Assembly (NCBI RefSeq): GCF_028283785.1
Contig: NZ_JAPWKB010000017.1
Span: 205,675-269,674 of the forward strand
Origin: Paraburkholderia sp.
GTDB lineage: Bacteria; Pseudomonadota; Gammaproteobacteria; Burkholderiales; Burkholderiaceae
Reading direction: 5' to 3'
DNA: 64,000 bases
This document shows, piece by piece, positions 20,701-27,458 of this stretch. The notes under the pieces were generated by a model, which saw only the letters and a program-made list of their open reading frames with translations, made no database searches and was not told the origin of the DNA. The position numbers were made by a program, and so were the translations under genes. Numbering within the stretch: position 1 is the first letter of the stretch; every line of letters starts with the position of its first letter.

Positions 20701-21319
20701 GCGCGTTTTCGACGAACTTCTCGACGTAGACGCCCGCGTTGGCAAAGTTGGCCTGGCCAAGCCGCGCCACCGACTCGAATACGCTCGCCAGGTGCGCCGC
20801 GTCACGGCACAGCGACATGCCGATACCACCGCCACCTGCCGTGCTCTTCAGCATGACGGGATAGCCGATCGATTCCGCCGCCGACAACGCTGCGGCCACG
20901 TCGTCGAGCAGGCCCGTTCCCGGCAACAACGCGACATCGTTGGCTTTCGCGATCTCGCGTGCCGTGTGCTTCAGGCCGAATTCACGCATCTGCGCGGGCG
21001 TGGGTCCAATAAAGCGGATTCCCGCGTCGGCGCAGGCTTGCGCAAAGGCCGCGTTCTCGGACAGAAAGCCGTAGCCTGGATGAATCGCGTCGGCACCGCA
21101 GGCACGCGCGGCGTCGAGGATCGCGTCGCTGTTCAGATAGCTTTGCGCCGCGACCGCCGGGCCGATACAGAACGCTTCGTCGGCGAGCATCACGTGCATC
21201 GCATGACGGTCGGCTTCCGAATACACCGCGACCGAAGCGATGCCGAGCCGTTCGAGCGTGCGGATCACCCGGCACGCGATCTCTCCGCGATTGGCGATCA
21301 GGATTTTCTTGAACGTCAT
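17714..21319 (-). CDS. Biotin-dependent urea/guanidine carboxylase
   Basis: About 1,201 residues. Order: biotin carboxylase (KKILIANRGEIA start, ATP-grasp with GGGGIGM, EVNTRLQVEH near 300), carboxyltransferase parts homologous to KipA (about 480-780) and KipI (about 800-1010), a linker, and a C-terminal biotinyl domain with ILESMKMEVSV near the end. It is annotated as urea carboxylase in most genomes. Enzymes that follow a guanidine-I riboswitch and sit with the two associated proteins prefer guanidine and make carboxyguanidine. I favour guanidine here from context but did not check the active-site residues that separate the two. ATG at 21319 overlaps the upstream stop (ATGA). Confidence 0.93.
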   Translation of the reverse strand: MTFKKILIANRGEIACRVIRTLERLGIASVAVYSEADRHAMHVMLADEAFCIGPAVAAQSYLNSDAILDAARACGADAIHPGYGFLSENAAFAQACADAGIRFIGPTPAQMREFGLKHTAREIAKANDVALLPGTGLLDDVAAALSAAESIGYPVMLKSTAGGGGIGMSLCRDAAHLASVFESVARLGQANFANAGVYVEKFVENARHIEVQIFGDGRGTAIALGERDCSVQRRNQKVIEETPAPGLTGDERRALHASAVRLAQAVQYESAGTVEFVFDADTRRFYFLEVNTRLQVEHCVTEEVTGLDLVEWMIRQAEGKLAPLDTLVPVAQGASIQVRLYAEDPHKQFQPSAGVLTHVAFPSGVRVDTWVDAGTEVSAFYDPLIAKLIVRGETRERALDALREALDQTQLYGIETNLDYLRAIAGSTTFARGEQTTAFLSRLMFAPHTIDVLDGGVQTTVQQAPGRTGFWDIGVPPSGPMDDLSFRLANELLGNPPDAAGLECVMVGSTLRFNTQTLFVLGGATHAATLDGEPVASWQVTRAPAGSVLKLGGVTAAGVRSCLAVKGGLQVPDYLGSKATFTLGQFGGHAGRALRKGDVLHLAEGAGCGETGARLDEARIPVLTHEWTLGVLDGPHGAPDFFTPDDIAMLYGTHWTVHYNSSRTGVRLIGPKPQWARTDGGEAGLHPSNIHDNAYAVGAVDFTGDMPVILGPDGPSLGGFVCPVTVVTDELWKLGQLRPGDTVRFARVAVDDAITAPEPATQPGVPGHGCILYSDPAAGEGTGVVYRRSGDQNVLIEYGPLMLDLNLRFRVHALMNWLDDHRLPGIIDLTPGIRSLQVHFDRHVLSHDTLLAHLQQAEREFPAVDAMQVRNRIVHLPLSWDDPSTRIAIERYMQSVRPDAPWCPSNIEFIRRINGLNSIDDVKRIVFDARYLVMGLGDVYLGAPVATPLDPRHRLVTTKYNPARTWTPENAVGIGGAYLCVYGMEGPGGYQFVGRTVQMWNRYRTTREFEAGKPWLLRFFDEIRFYEVSEAELAELRTDFIAGRASLKIEESVFDLGAYNRFLKDEAASITAFKQTQQAAFDAERERWEAAGHAAYVGETDSAASSGSAEVETLDADQQGIVADVSGSVWKMLVAKGDKVTDGQVVAILESMKMEVSVTVTGDGMIETIECGEGAAIVAGQRLMVMRTGVAARVAEEASCK

Positions 21320-21972
21320 TGCGGATCCCATACTGTCAATCTCACAGGCGTCGGGTTATAGCCGTTGCACGGATTGTTCAGTTGCGGGCAGTTCGAAATC
21401 AGCACGGTGACGTCCATATCGGCACGCATTTCGACGTATTTGCCCGGCGCGGAAATGCCGTCCTCGAACGTCAGCTTGCCGAGCGGCGTCACCGGCACGT
21501 TCATGAAAAAGTTGATATTGCTGACGATGTCCCGCTTGCCGAGCTGCGTGCCGACGCCACAGGTGCAATGCGTGATCGCATGCAGGAAGCTGTCGCGACA
21601 GCTGTGCATATGGCGTTTGTCGAGCGCATAGCGGACCGTGTTGCTCTCCGCCGCGCATGCGCCGCCGAGCGTGTCGTGGCGACCGCACGTATCGGCCACG
21701 ATGGTTAGCATCGGCTGACCGAAGTTCGACATCAGCACACTACCGGCCGACAGATACAGTTTCCGTTGCGCACGGATGGTGTCCTGCGCGCTGTAGCGTT
21801 CAAGCGGATCGGCCGTGTTATAGAACAGCGTGTCGACGGCCTGATTTCCTTCGAGATCGAGAATACGAAACAGCTGGCCACGTTTGACTTCATGCAGCCA
21901 CGGTTCGCCCGACGGCAGCGTGAGGTCGTACACCGCGTGACGGATGTCGAGATTGCTTTCGATAATGGACAT
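21316..21972 (-). CDS. Urea carboxylase-associated protein 2 (carboxyguanidine deiminase subunit)
   Basis: 218 residues of the DUF1989 family, with GDIVSNINFFMNVPV-like and GISAPGKYVEMRADMDVTVLISNCPQ motifs. In guanidine-degrading bacteria this protein and its paralogue form the heteromeric carboxyguanidine deiminase (CgdA/CgdB), turning carboxyguanidine into allophanate and ammonia. I do not decide which letter applies. It lies between its paralogue, 11 bp upstream, and the carboxylase, which it overlaps by 4 bp. Confidence 0.88.
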   Translation of the reverse strand: MSIIESNLDIRHAVYDLTLPSGEPWLHEVKRGQLFRILDLEGNQAVDTLFYNTADPLERYSAQDTIRAQRKLYLSAGSVLMSNFGQPMLTIVADTCGRHDTLGGACAAESNTVRYALDKRHMHSCRDSFLHAITHCTCGVGTQLGKRDIVSNINFFMNVPVTPLGKLTFEDGISAPGKYVEMRADMDVTVLISNCPQLNNPCNGYNPTPVRLTVWDPQ

Positions 21973-21983
21973 CGCGGTTCCCC

Positions 21984-22739
21984 TTAAACGAACAGACGGT
22001 CGGTGTTGGTGAAGCCCCGCTCATTCTCGGGACATGCCGACCGGCAGACATCGTCGGCGGGAACGCTTGAATCGCTTGCGTACGCGCGATACGCAATCAG
22101 CTTGACGGGTCTCGGCTCGTATCGCGATGACGGGTCCATCGGATGAGGCGCCGTGGAAAACACCACAAGGGTGTCCATTTCGAAACGCAGATCGAATGCG
22201 GCGCCGGCCGGCGAGTGGTTCGCCACGAACGCGAGCCCACCTTCTTCGTCGATCGACAGCTTGCTAAAGAAGTTGATGTTGGCAACCAGATCGCGCGAAC
22301 CGAGTCCGTGTTTCGCCAGTTCGAGCAACAGGCTGTCGCGACCGTTACGGATCATTGCGTTGCGATGTTGTTGATAAGCAGCTACGCCGTATCGATCCGC
22401 GAACAACGCCGCATCGCCCACGCCGCCGAGCGGATCGTGCCAGCCGACGGTGTCGGCGGTGATGGACGCCATCACACAGCCCATATCCGAATACAGCACA
22501 TGGCCACGCGTCAGATGCGCGGTGTGCTGCGCCTTGAGCGTATCGGCCATGTTGTAGCGTTCGAGCGGTGCGTCGTGACGGTAGAACACAGCGGACAGAT
22601 TCGCAGCGCCGTCGGTATCGACGACTCGCAAGGCCATGCCCCGGCGCAACATGCCGGACCAGTGCGTACCGGCAGGAATCACCGTTTCCCACGACACGTG
22701 AGAGATCGGTGCGAGATCGACAGGGGATTGCGTCGACAT
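21984..22739 (-). CDS. Urea carboxylase-associated protein 1 (carboxyguanidine deiminase subunit)
   Basis: 251 residues, DUF1989 family and paralogous to the next gene (shared RYNMADTLKAQHT/RYSAQDTIRAQRK, NGRDSLLLELAKHG and LVANINFFSKL segments). It is the first gene after the guanidine-I riboswitch. It is expected to form the carboxyguanidine deiminase with its neighbour, in the cytoplasm. I chose the ATG at 22739 (MSTQSPVDL) because longer starts would run into the riboswitch; CTGGAG lies just upstream. Confidence 0.88.
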   Translation of the reverse strand: MSTQSPVDLAPISHVSWETVIPAGTHWSGMLRRGMALRVVDTDGAANLSAVFYRHDAPLERYNMADTLKAQHTAHLTRGHVLYSDMGCVMASITADTVGWHDPLGGVGDAALFADRYGVAAYQQHRNAMIRNGRDSLLLELAKHGLGSRDLVANINFFSKLSIDEEGGLAFVANHSPAGAAFDLRFEMDTLVVFSTAPHPMDPSSRYEPRPVKLIAYRAYASDSSVPADDVCRSACPENERGFTNTDRLFV

Positions 22740-22797
22740 GGAGGCTCCAGGTAGCGGTTGGGAATAAGCGTGAGAGGGCGATTGAACGACATCGCGA

Positions 22798-22925
22798 CCT
22801 CCCGGGCTTTTATCCCTCCGTGGAGCCTCACCGACGCCTTGAAAGAAGGTAGGCGGCAAGACCGGATTGCTCTCGGACCAGACATCGCGCGCTGTTAAAA
22901 CGCCCGACCGGAACCCTAGCGATCC
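22798..22925 (-). ncRNA. Guanidine-I (ykkC) riboswitch, operon copy
   Basis: The minus strand carries the hallmark ykkC segments in order: GCTAGGGTTCCGG, then CTGGTCCGAGAGCA, then GGAGGGATAAAAGCCCGGGAG. This class binds guanidine and turns downstream genes on. It lies 58 nt before the start of the first associated-protein gene. A downstream segment (CTTATTCCC, 22760-22768) is partly complementary to the conserved GGGATAA. No T tract follows and a Shine-Dalgarno does, so translational control is possible. Confidence 0.95.
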
Positions 22926-22968
22926 TGAAGATGATGCAAATTACTTCGCACCTCTCGGAGACTCTTAA

Positions 22969-22984
22969 AGCGAGTTACGTGCCA
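22969..22984 (-). promoter_or_regulatory. Sigma-54 promoter candidate for the guanidine operon
   Basis: TGGCACGTAACTCGCT on the minus strand matches the -24/-12 consensus TGGCACG-N4-TTGC with one mismatch (C for T) and the invariant GG and GC 10 bp apart. It ends 44 nt before the riboswitch core, so transcription would start just ahead of the aptamer. This would add nitrogen (NtrC-type) control. Confidence 0.65.
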
Positions 22985-23302
22985 GTCATGCACAGACAGG
23001 CCGCGCACGCGTCACTACACGGCTTCACCTGATTAACGGACCGCTAACACCATGCAGACGCTTCGAAAAAAGCACCACGGCCGCGCTTCGGCAAGCACCG
23101 CGTTGATGCTTCGAGCACCATGAACGGGCGTAAGCGGCACTTGCGACGATGCTGGACCTGGCGCTTGCTCATGGCATGTTGCGTGCATATCGTCTGGCGA
23201 TCACTCAACCCTTGCCGACTATGAACATGCCAACGATCGTCGCAATTCGTCGCGCGCTATACGCGGTATTTTCCGCACGATTTATCGAACTGCAAAAGCA
23301 GA
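22985..23302. other. Non-coding region upstream of the guanidine operon
   Basis: About 320 bp with no convincing gene. It should hold any enhancer-binding site for the sigma-54-like promoter, but I could not find a clear NtrC dyad by eye. The far end merges with the trailer of the 2-oxoglutarate oxygenase gene. Confidence 0.4.
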
Positions 23303-23328
23303 AACACCGCTCCTGATGAAGCGGTGCT
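23303..23328 (-). terminator. Hairpin terminator candidate after the oxygenase gene
   Basis: Inverted repeat CACCGCT (23306-23312) and AGCGGTG (23321-23327) with an 8-nt loop, followed on the minus strand by the T-rich stretch TTTCTGCTTTTG. It lies about 65 bp past the stop of the oxygenase gene. Confidence 0.5.
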
Positions 23329-23390
23329 GTTGTCGCTAACCGGGTGCAATGACGCCAGGCTAAATCCTCGATGCGTCACTTGCCAGAGTC

Positions 23391-24446
23391 CTATAGATCC
23401 GACGCCACTCCTGCATACCGCGCCTGCTGGCCGAAACTCGCCAATGCCCGCGAACCATCCGGCAGCACCAGTTCACCCCGCTCCATTTTCTCTTTCAGAT
23501 AGGTAAAACTCTGCGCCGTCTGGGCAAACAGATGATCGCCAGCGCATACCGGCGGATACTTCTCTAGCGACTCCGGTGTCGCGAACGCCGGCAACGGAGC
23601 AACGACCGTGTGGTAATCACAGGCGAAGAAGAGCGGAAACGAATACCTTTCCTCTTTGACCTTACGTACCCGATGCGACGTCGCCACATACGCGCCGCCG
23701 GTCCACACTTCCAGCATGTCACCTATATTGACGACGAATGCGCCTTCGACGGGCGGCGCATCGATCCACTCGCCTGCACCATTCATCACCTCAAGGCCGG
23801 GCGCGGTCGGCATCAGGATCGTGAAGCACTCGTAGTCGGTGTGCGCACCAATGCCGGGACGATCTTCCGCCGACAGGTCGACCGGATAGTGGATCAGCCG
23901 CAACTGGCTGGGCGGCTTTTTCAGGTAAGCCTCGAAATGATCCTCGTCCAGGCCGAGCGCGAGCGAAAAACCGCGAAACAGGGTTTGTCCGAGTTCAAAC
24001 GCCGCGTCGTAATAACCACCCACCGCATCGCGGAAGCCCGCCTGATCCGGCCAGTTGTTCGGACCGAGCATCGGTGTGCCCGCAACCACATCGGGGTCGT
24101 CGGAAGGTAACTCGCGGCCGGTATCGAACGCCTCCTTCCGATCGCGCTTGCCGCTCGCAAACACCTCCTCACCCTCAGGCACATAGCCACGATGCGAGAT
24201 CGAGTGTCCGATGTAATAGCGCATCTTCCAGCCGGATTCCGCCGCGAAGAAGCGTTTAGCCTGATTCACCAGCGCGCCGCGCTGTTCGCTCGACACCCGA
24301 TGGCCAGTGACATAGAAGAATCCGGCGTCCCGCGCGGCACGACCGAGTTCCTGTGCAGTTGAAAGCCGTTGCGCGAGGTCGTCGCTGTAAAGTCCCGCGA
24401 CATCGACGATTGGCAAATGCTGAAAACGGGTATGGGTATGGGTCAT
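23391..24446 (-). CDS. 2-oxoglutarate/Fe(II) oxygenase (isopenicillin N synthase-like)
   Basis: 351 residues. An N-terminal DIOX_N region (LPIVDVAGL) is followed by the 2OG-FeII domain with iron ligands H202 and D204 (GIGAHTDYE) and H258 (VATSHRV), and the 2-oxoglutarate clamp R267/S269 (ERYSFPLFF). It is second of a two-gene operon, 9 bp after the TIM-barrel gene, placed between two guanidine-riboswitch transcripts. Relatives include the ethylene-forming enzyme and plant homoarginine-6-hydroxylases, both of which release guanidine from arginine or homoarginine. A guanidine-releasing role is my inference from position and family, not shown by the sequence. The real substrate is unknown. Confidence 0.85.
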   Translation of the reverse strand: MTHTHTRFQHLPIVDVAGLYSDDLAQRLSTAQELGRAARDAGFFYVTGHRVSSEQRGALVNQAKRFFAAESGWKMRYYIGHSISHRGYVPEGEEVFASGKRDRKEAFDTGRELPSDDPDVVAGTPMLGPNNWPDQAGFRDAVGGYYDAAFELGQTLFRGFSLALGLDEDHFEAYLKKPPSQLRLIHYPVDLSAEDRPGIGAHTDYECFTILMPTAPGLEVMNGAGEWIDAPPVEGAFVVNIGDMLEVWTGGAYVATSHRVRKVKEERYSFPLFFACDYHTVVAPLPAFATPESLEKYPPVCAGDHLFAQTAQSFTYLKEKMERGELVLPDGSRALASFGQQARYAGVASDL

Positions 24447-24454
24447 GACAGCGA

Positions 24455-25351
24455 TCAGGCGAATTGTGAGTGAGGCAGCGGTTGCAATGTCGAATCCGTA
24501 AGTGCTTCGCGGTTTGCGAGAAAGGCCGCGATATGCCGACGCTCTTCATTGCCCATCCACGTATTGATCTCCCACAGATCGGCCACAGGTGCATTCGTAA
24601 ACGGAAGCGTGTGCAAATAGCCGTCGGGACCAAACTCGGGCGTCATCGTGGTGACTGTGTAGCCGTGATCCAACTGTGCCGTCCACAGCGCTTCCCAGAT
24701 GCGTTGATGCGATGCAAGGCAATCCGCATACTCGGGCGCGGCGGGATGAGGCACTTGCGGACCTTGCGGATAACCGACGCGGCCATGCACGTGATGCGCA
24801 TGCGGTGCAAGTTCCAGCACGGTGTCCCACTCTCCATCGAGAAGCCGCTCGCACACATTCGCCCAATGACTGAAGTCACATGTAAGCTTCAGCGATGGCA
24901 CCGCGCGCACGACGTCGCGGGTGATCCACGGATTGAAGAATGAGCGCCCGCGATGCGTTTCGAAGCTACACGTCACGTCGTGCGTTGCGGCAATCTCGAC
25001 TGCCCGCGCGAAGAAATCCATTTGCGTTGCTGCGGGCCATGCATCGCACCCCGCCATGACATTGAAGAACCGCGGTTTAAGCGGCTTTCCCCAAACGATC
25101 TTTTCTTCCAGATCGCGAAGATGGTCTTGCGGGCTCGCGGACCGCTCCGGCACATAGCTACCGGCAGTCGTAATCTCGGCGATAAATTCGAGCTTTTGAT
25201 CGACGATTTCCTGTGCGAACACCTCACGAGCGGCACCGTCCGCCGGCACGGGCGCCTCGATGCCATCGAAGCCGGCCGCACGCACCAACGGTGCGGCATC
25301 GCCGGGGCTACCGTCAAATCCCCAGAACGTCTTGAACAGTTCGAGTTTCAT
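24455..25351 (-). CDS. Sugar phosphate isomerase/epimerase-like TIM-barrel protein
   Basis: 298 residues of the xylose isomerase-like (AP endonuclease 2) superfamily. Metal-ligand-type motifs are CSFETHRGRSFFNPW, LTCDFSHWANVCER and VHGRVGYPQGPQV, then TMTPEFGPDGY. The fold often isomerises keto or aldehyde intermediates. The specific reaction is not predictable. It is the first gene of a pair with the 2-oxoglutarate oxygenase and its promoter region contains two palindromes, so a divergent winged-helix regulator probably controls both. The start at 25351 fits the conserved N-terminus (MKLELFKTFWGFDG); its ribosome-binding site is weak. Confidence 0.8.
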   Translation of the reverse strand: MKLELFKTFWGFDGSPGDAAPLVRAAGFDGIEAPVPADGAAREVFAQEIVDQKLEFIAEITTAGSYVPERSASPQDHLRDLEEKIVWGKPLKPRFFNVMAGCDAWPAATQMDFFARAVEIAATHDVTCSFETHRGRSFFNPWITRDVVRAVPSLKLTCDFSHWANVCERLLDGEWDTVLELAPHAHHVHGRVGYPQGPQVPHPAAPEYADCLASHQRIWEALWTAQLDHGYTVTTMTPEFGPDGYLHTLPFTNAPVADLWEINTWMGNEERRHIAAFLANREALTDSTLQPLPHSQFA

Positions 25352-25360
25352 TGTGAGCCC

Positions 25361-25395
25361 ATTTACATGTAAATTTGCACGCAATAGTACATGTA
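25361..25395. promoter_or_regulatory. Two palindromic operator candidates between divergent genes
   Basis: ATTTACATGTAAAT (25361-25374) is a perfect 14-bp palindrome. TACATGTA (25388-25395) repeats its centre, 24 bp away. They sit 10 bp upstream of the TIM-barrel start and about 110 bp before the divergent winged-helix gene, as expected for autoregulated control. Confidence 0.55.
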
Positions 25396-25507
25396 AAATG
25401 ACGAGATCAATAAAGCTTCCAATGTTATCGATGCAGAATTGTCAGATGCCCGATCTCCGCCTGAACCGGCACTCAAACTGTGCGCGCCTCCTCCTAATGG
25501 TGAATGA

Positions 25508-25879
25508 ATGACCAAGAAAATCGCGCGTCCCAAAGGGCAAGCTGTTGCACGCGCCATCCTCGACATGGACTGGCAGTGGTCGTCCCGCTTTGGCGATATC
25601 GGCCTGAACGACCTGAACTACAGCGATCTCTTCTGCCGGATGTGGCTGGACGACGAAGCGTATTTCGCCAAGACCGCGCTCTACGAATTCATGCCGGGCG
25701 TGAGCCGACGCACTGCCGTCCGCTACGTCCAGGCGTTGATCGATGGCGGCTGGCTGGTCGAAACAAGCTCGACGGAAGATCGCCGCATCAAGCATGTCAG
25801 TCTGGCGACTTCTATCAGCGAACGTCTGGAGCAGTTCCTTGCTTACGTGCATCAACGGTTTTCCGCGCTAGACAAATAG
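25508..25879 (+). CDS. Winged-helix (MarR-like) transcriptional regulator
   Basis: 123 residues. The centre (about 55-105) reads as a winged helix: a recognition-helix-like SRRTAVRYVQALIDGGWLV followed by a wing with TSSTEDRRIKHVSL, the acidic-Arg wing of MarR proteins. It is divergent from the TIM-barrel/oxygenase pair, with two palindromes between them, so it is probably their local regulator. It is followed by the promoter and riboswitch of the binding-protein gene. The ligand is unknown. The ribosome-binding site is weak. Confidence 0.8.
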   Translation: MTKKIARPKGQAVARAILDMDWQWSSRFGDIGLNDLNYSDLFCRMWLDDEAYFAKTALYEFMPGVSRRTAVRYVQALIDGGWLVETSSTEDRRIKHVSLATSISERLEQFLAYVHQRFSALDK

Positions 25880-25928
25880 CGTGTGCAAACCGGTGTGCGC
25901 GCAACGATGGCGACACAGGTAACGCCTT

Positions 25929-25944
25929 TGGCATACTTCTCGCT
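25929..25944 (+). promoter_or_regulatory. Sigma-54 promoter candidate for the binding-protein gene
   Basis: TGGCATACTTCTCGCT has GG and GC 10 bp apart and follows the -24/-12 pattern. It ends 44 nt before the riboswitch core, the same layout as at the other guanidine riboswitch. The parallel arrangement strengthens both calls. Confidence 0.55.
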
Positions 25945-25987
25945 AGAGTTTTGTCCGAGAGGTGCGGCAGCGTCGCATCTTAGGGGT

Positions 25988-26113
25988 GCTAGGGTTCCGG
26001 TTCGCGAGAACGTCTGGTCCGAGAGCAGCCCGGCACATCGAGCGGTGTATCTGCGAGCGACACGCGAGCACACACCGGCATGCGCTACACGGCGGGACAA
26101 AAGCCCGGGAGAT
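25988..26113 (+). ncRNA. Guanidine-I (ykkC) riboswitch, binding-protein copy
   Basis: Conserved segments in order: GCTAGGGTTCCGG, TCTGGTCCGAGAGCA, and ACGGCGGGACAAAAGCCCGGGA. Downstream, TTTGTCCC (26154-26161) is complementary to GGGACAAA (26094-26101) inside the aptamer and is followed by TTTTTT at 26175-26180. That could form a terminator-like alternative fold released when guanidine binds. Confidence 0.93.
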
Positions 26114-26296
26114 TGGCGATAGCAATGTCTATCGTGCCTCTCCGTGGCCGGCGTTTGTCCCTGCAGTTTCCGCGTTTTTTCCATGCGAGCCTCGCGTGGT
26201 TCGCTGTTTCGCGGGAACCGGTCATGTTGTTTTATCGCGCAGTCGCCGCGCGATCCAACTCAACAATCGCAATTGACCGGTCTCCTGGAGAAAACG

Positions 26297-27349
26297 ATGA
26301 AACGATTCGAAACCACTCGCACTATCCGCAGTTCACTCGCCGCACTCGGCCGTCTCGCGCCGACGCTGCGCATTCGCGGTGCTTGTGCCGCTGTCGCCAC
26401 CACCCTCGCCGTAGGTTTCGCCGCCGCGCCCGCACTCGCTGCAACACCCCTCTCTATCGGTTATAGCGACTGGCCCGGCTTCGTCGCATTCCAGGTCGGA
26501 ATCGAGAAAGGCTGGTTCAAGGAAGCTGGCGTCGATGTCAATTTTCAGTGGTTCGATTACTCGGCTTCACTAGACGCGTTTTCTGCCGGCAAACTCGATG
26601 CGGTCGGCGCCACGAACGGTGACGCACTCGTGACAGGTGCAAGCGGCGCGAAAAACGTGATGATCCTGCTGACCGACTATTCGAGCGGGAACGACACGGT
26701 CATCGCCAAGCCGCCTATTCGCACGATCGAAGGTTTGAAAGGCAAGAAGGTCGGCGTCGAAACGGGACTAGTCGATCACCTGCTTCTCGACACCGCGCTC
26801 GAACGACATGCGATGAAGGAATCGGACATTACGCTCGTCAACGCGAAGACCAACGAACTGCCGCAAGTGCTGGCGTCGTCGGGCGACGTGGCGGCGATCG
26901 CCGCGTGGCAACCGAACTCCGGTGAGGCCCTCAAGCGCGTGCCCGGTTCCCGTGCGATTTTCACTTCCGCTGACGCGCCTGGCCTGATCTACGATGCGAT
27001 CACTGTCAACCCGGTCAGCCTCCAGACACGCAAAGCGGATTGGGAAAAGGTGCTGAAGGTATGGTATCGATGCGTGGCTTACATCAATGATCCGAAAACC
27101 CAACCCGACGCAGTCAAGATCATGGCCGCACGTGTTGGACTGACACCGGCGCAATATCTGCCGTTGCTGAAGGGCACGCATCTTCTCGACCAGGCAGCCG
27201 CGAAGAAAGCCTTCGTCAAGGGCGATGGATTGGCTTCCGTGTACGGCTCCACTGTCAACGCAGACAAGTTCAACGTGCGCAACGCGGTATATAAGCAATC
27301 GCAAACGGTCGGTTCATACATCGATCCTTCGCTTACCAGCGCCCAGTAA
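26297..27349 (+). CDS. ABC transporter substrate-binding protein (NMT1/TauA-like), guanidine regulon
   Basis: 350 residues with an N-terminal signal peptide (basic start, hydrophobic TTLAVGFAAAPALA, cleavage near AALA/ATPL) and a periplasmic NMT1/SsuA-like domain (LSIGYSDWPGFVAFQVGIEKGWFKEAGV). Two features suggest it feeds the permease and ATPase encoded at 14.4-16.3 kb: no other such subunit is nearby, and the same riboswitch class precedes both transcripts. Its leader between the riboswitch and ATG is about 180 nt. GGAG lies 6 nt before the start at 26297. Guanidine as ligand is inferred from the riboswitch. Confidence 0.9.
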   Translation: MKRFETTRTIRSSLAALGRLAPTLRIRGACAAVATTLAVGFAAAPALAATPLSIGYSDWPGFVAFQVGIEKGWFKEAGVDVNFQWFDYSASLDAFSAGKLDAVGATNGDALVTGASGAKNVMILLTDYSSGNDTVIAKPPIRTIEGLKGKKVGVETGLVDHLLLDTALERHAMKESDITLVNAKTNELPQVLASSGDVAAIAAWQPNSGEALKRVPGSRAIFTSADAPGLIYDAITVNPVSLQTRKADWEKVLKVWYRCVAYINDPKTQPDAVKIMAARVGLTPAQYLPLLKGTHLLDQAAAKKAFVKGDGLASVYGSTVNADKFNVRNAVYKQSQTVGSYIDPSLTSAQ

Positions 27350-27392
27350 GATCCAGTGCTTCGCAAGCCGGTAGCAACGATGCATCGGCACT

Positions 27393-27433
27393 AAAAAAAG
27401 CACGGACCATCCGCAGATGGTCCGTGCTTTTTC
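27393..27433. terminator. Bidirectional rho-independent terminator
   Basis: A 12-bp perfect stem, AGCACGGACCAT/ATGGTCCGTGCT with a 6-nt loop, flanked by A7 on the left and T5 on the right. It serves the plus-strand binding-protein gene and the convergent porin gene. Confidence 0.92.
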
Positions 27434-27458
27434 GTTTCGTCACAGCGACGCTTTCAGA

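Noticed and set aside
17777..21361. Long plus-strand frames opposite the guanidine carboxylase
   Set aside because: Antisense shadows of a clearly recognisable carboxylase.
22985..23302. NtrC enhancer dyad upstream of the guanidine operon
   Set aside because: No TGCAC-N7-GTGCA-like dyad could be found by eye, so NtrC control stays only a suggestion.
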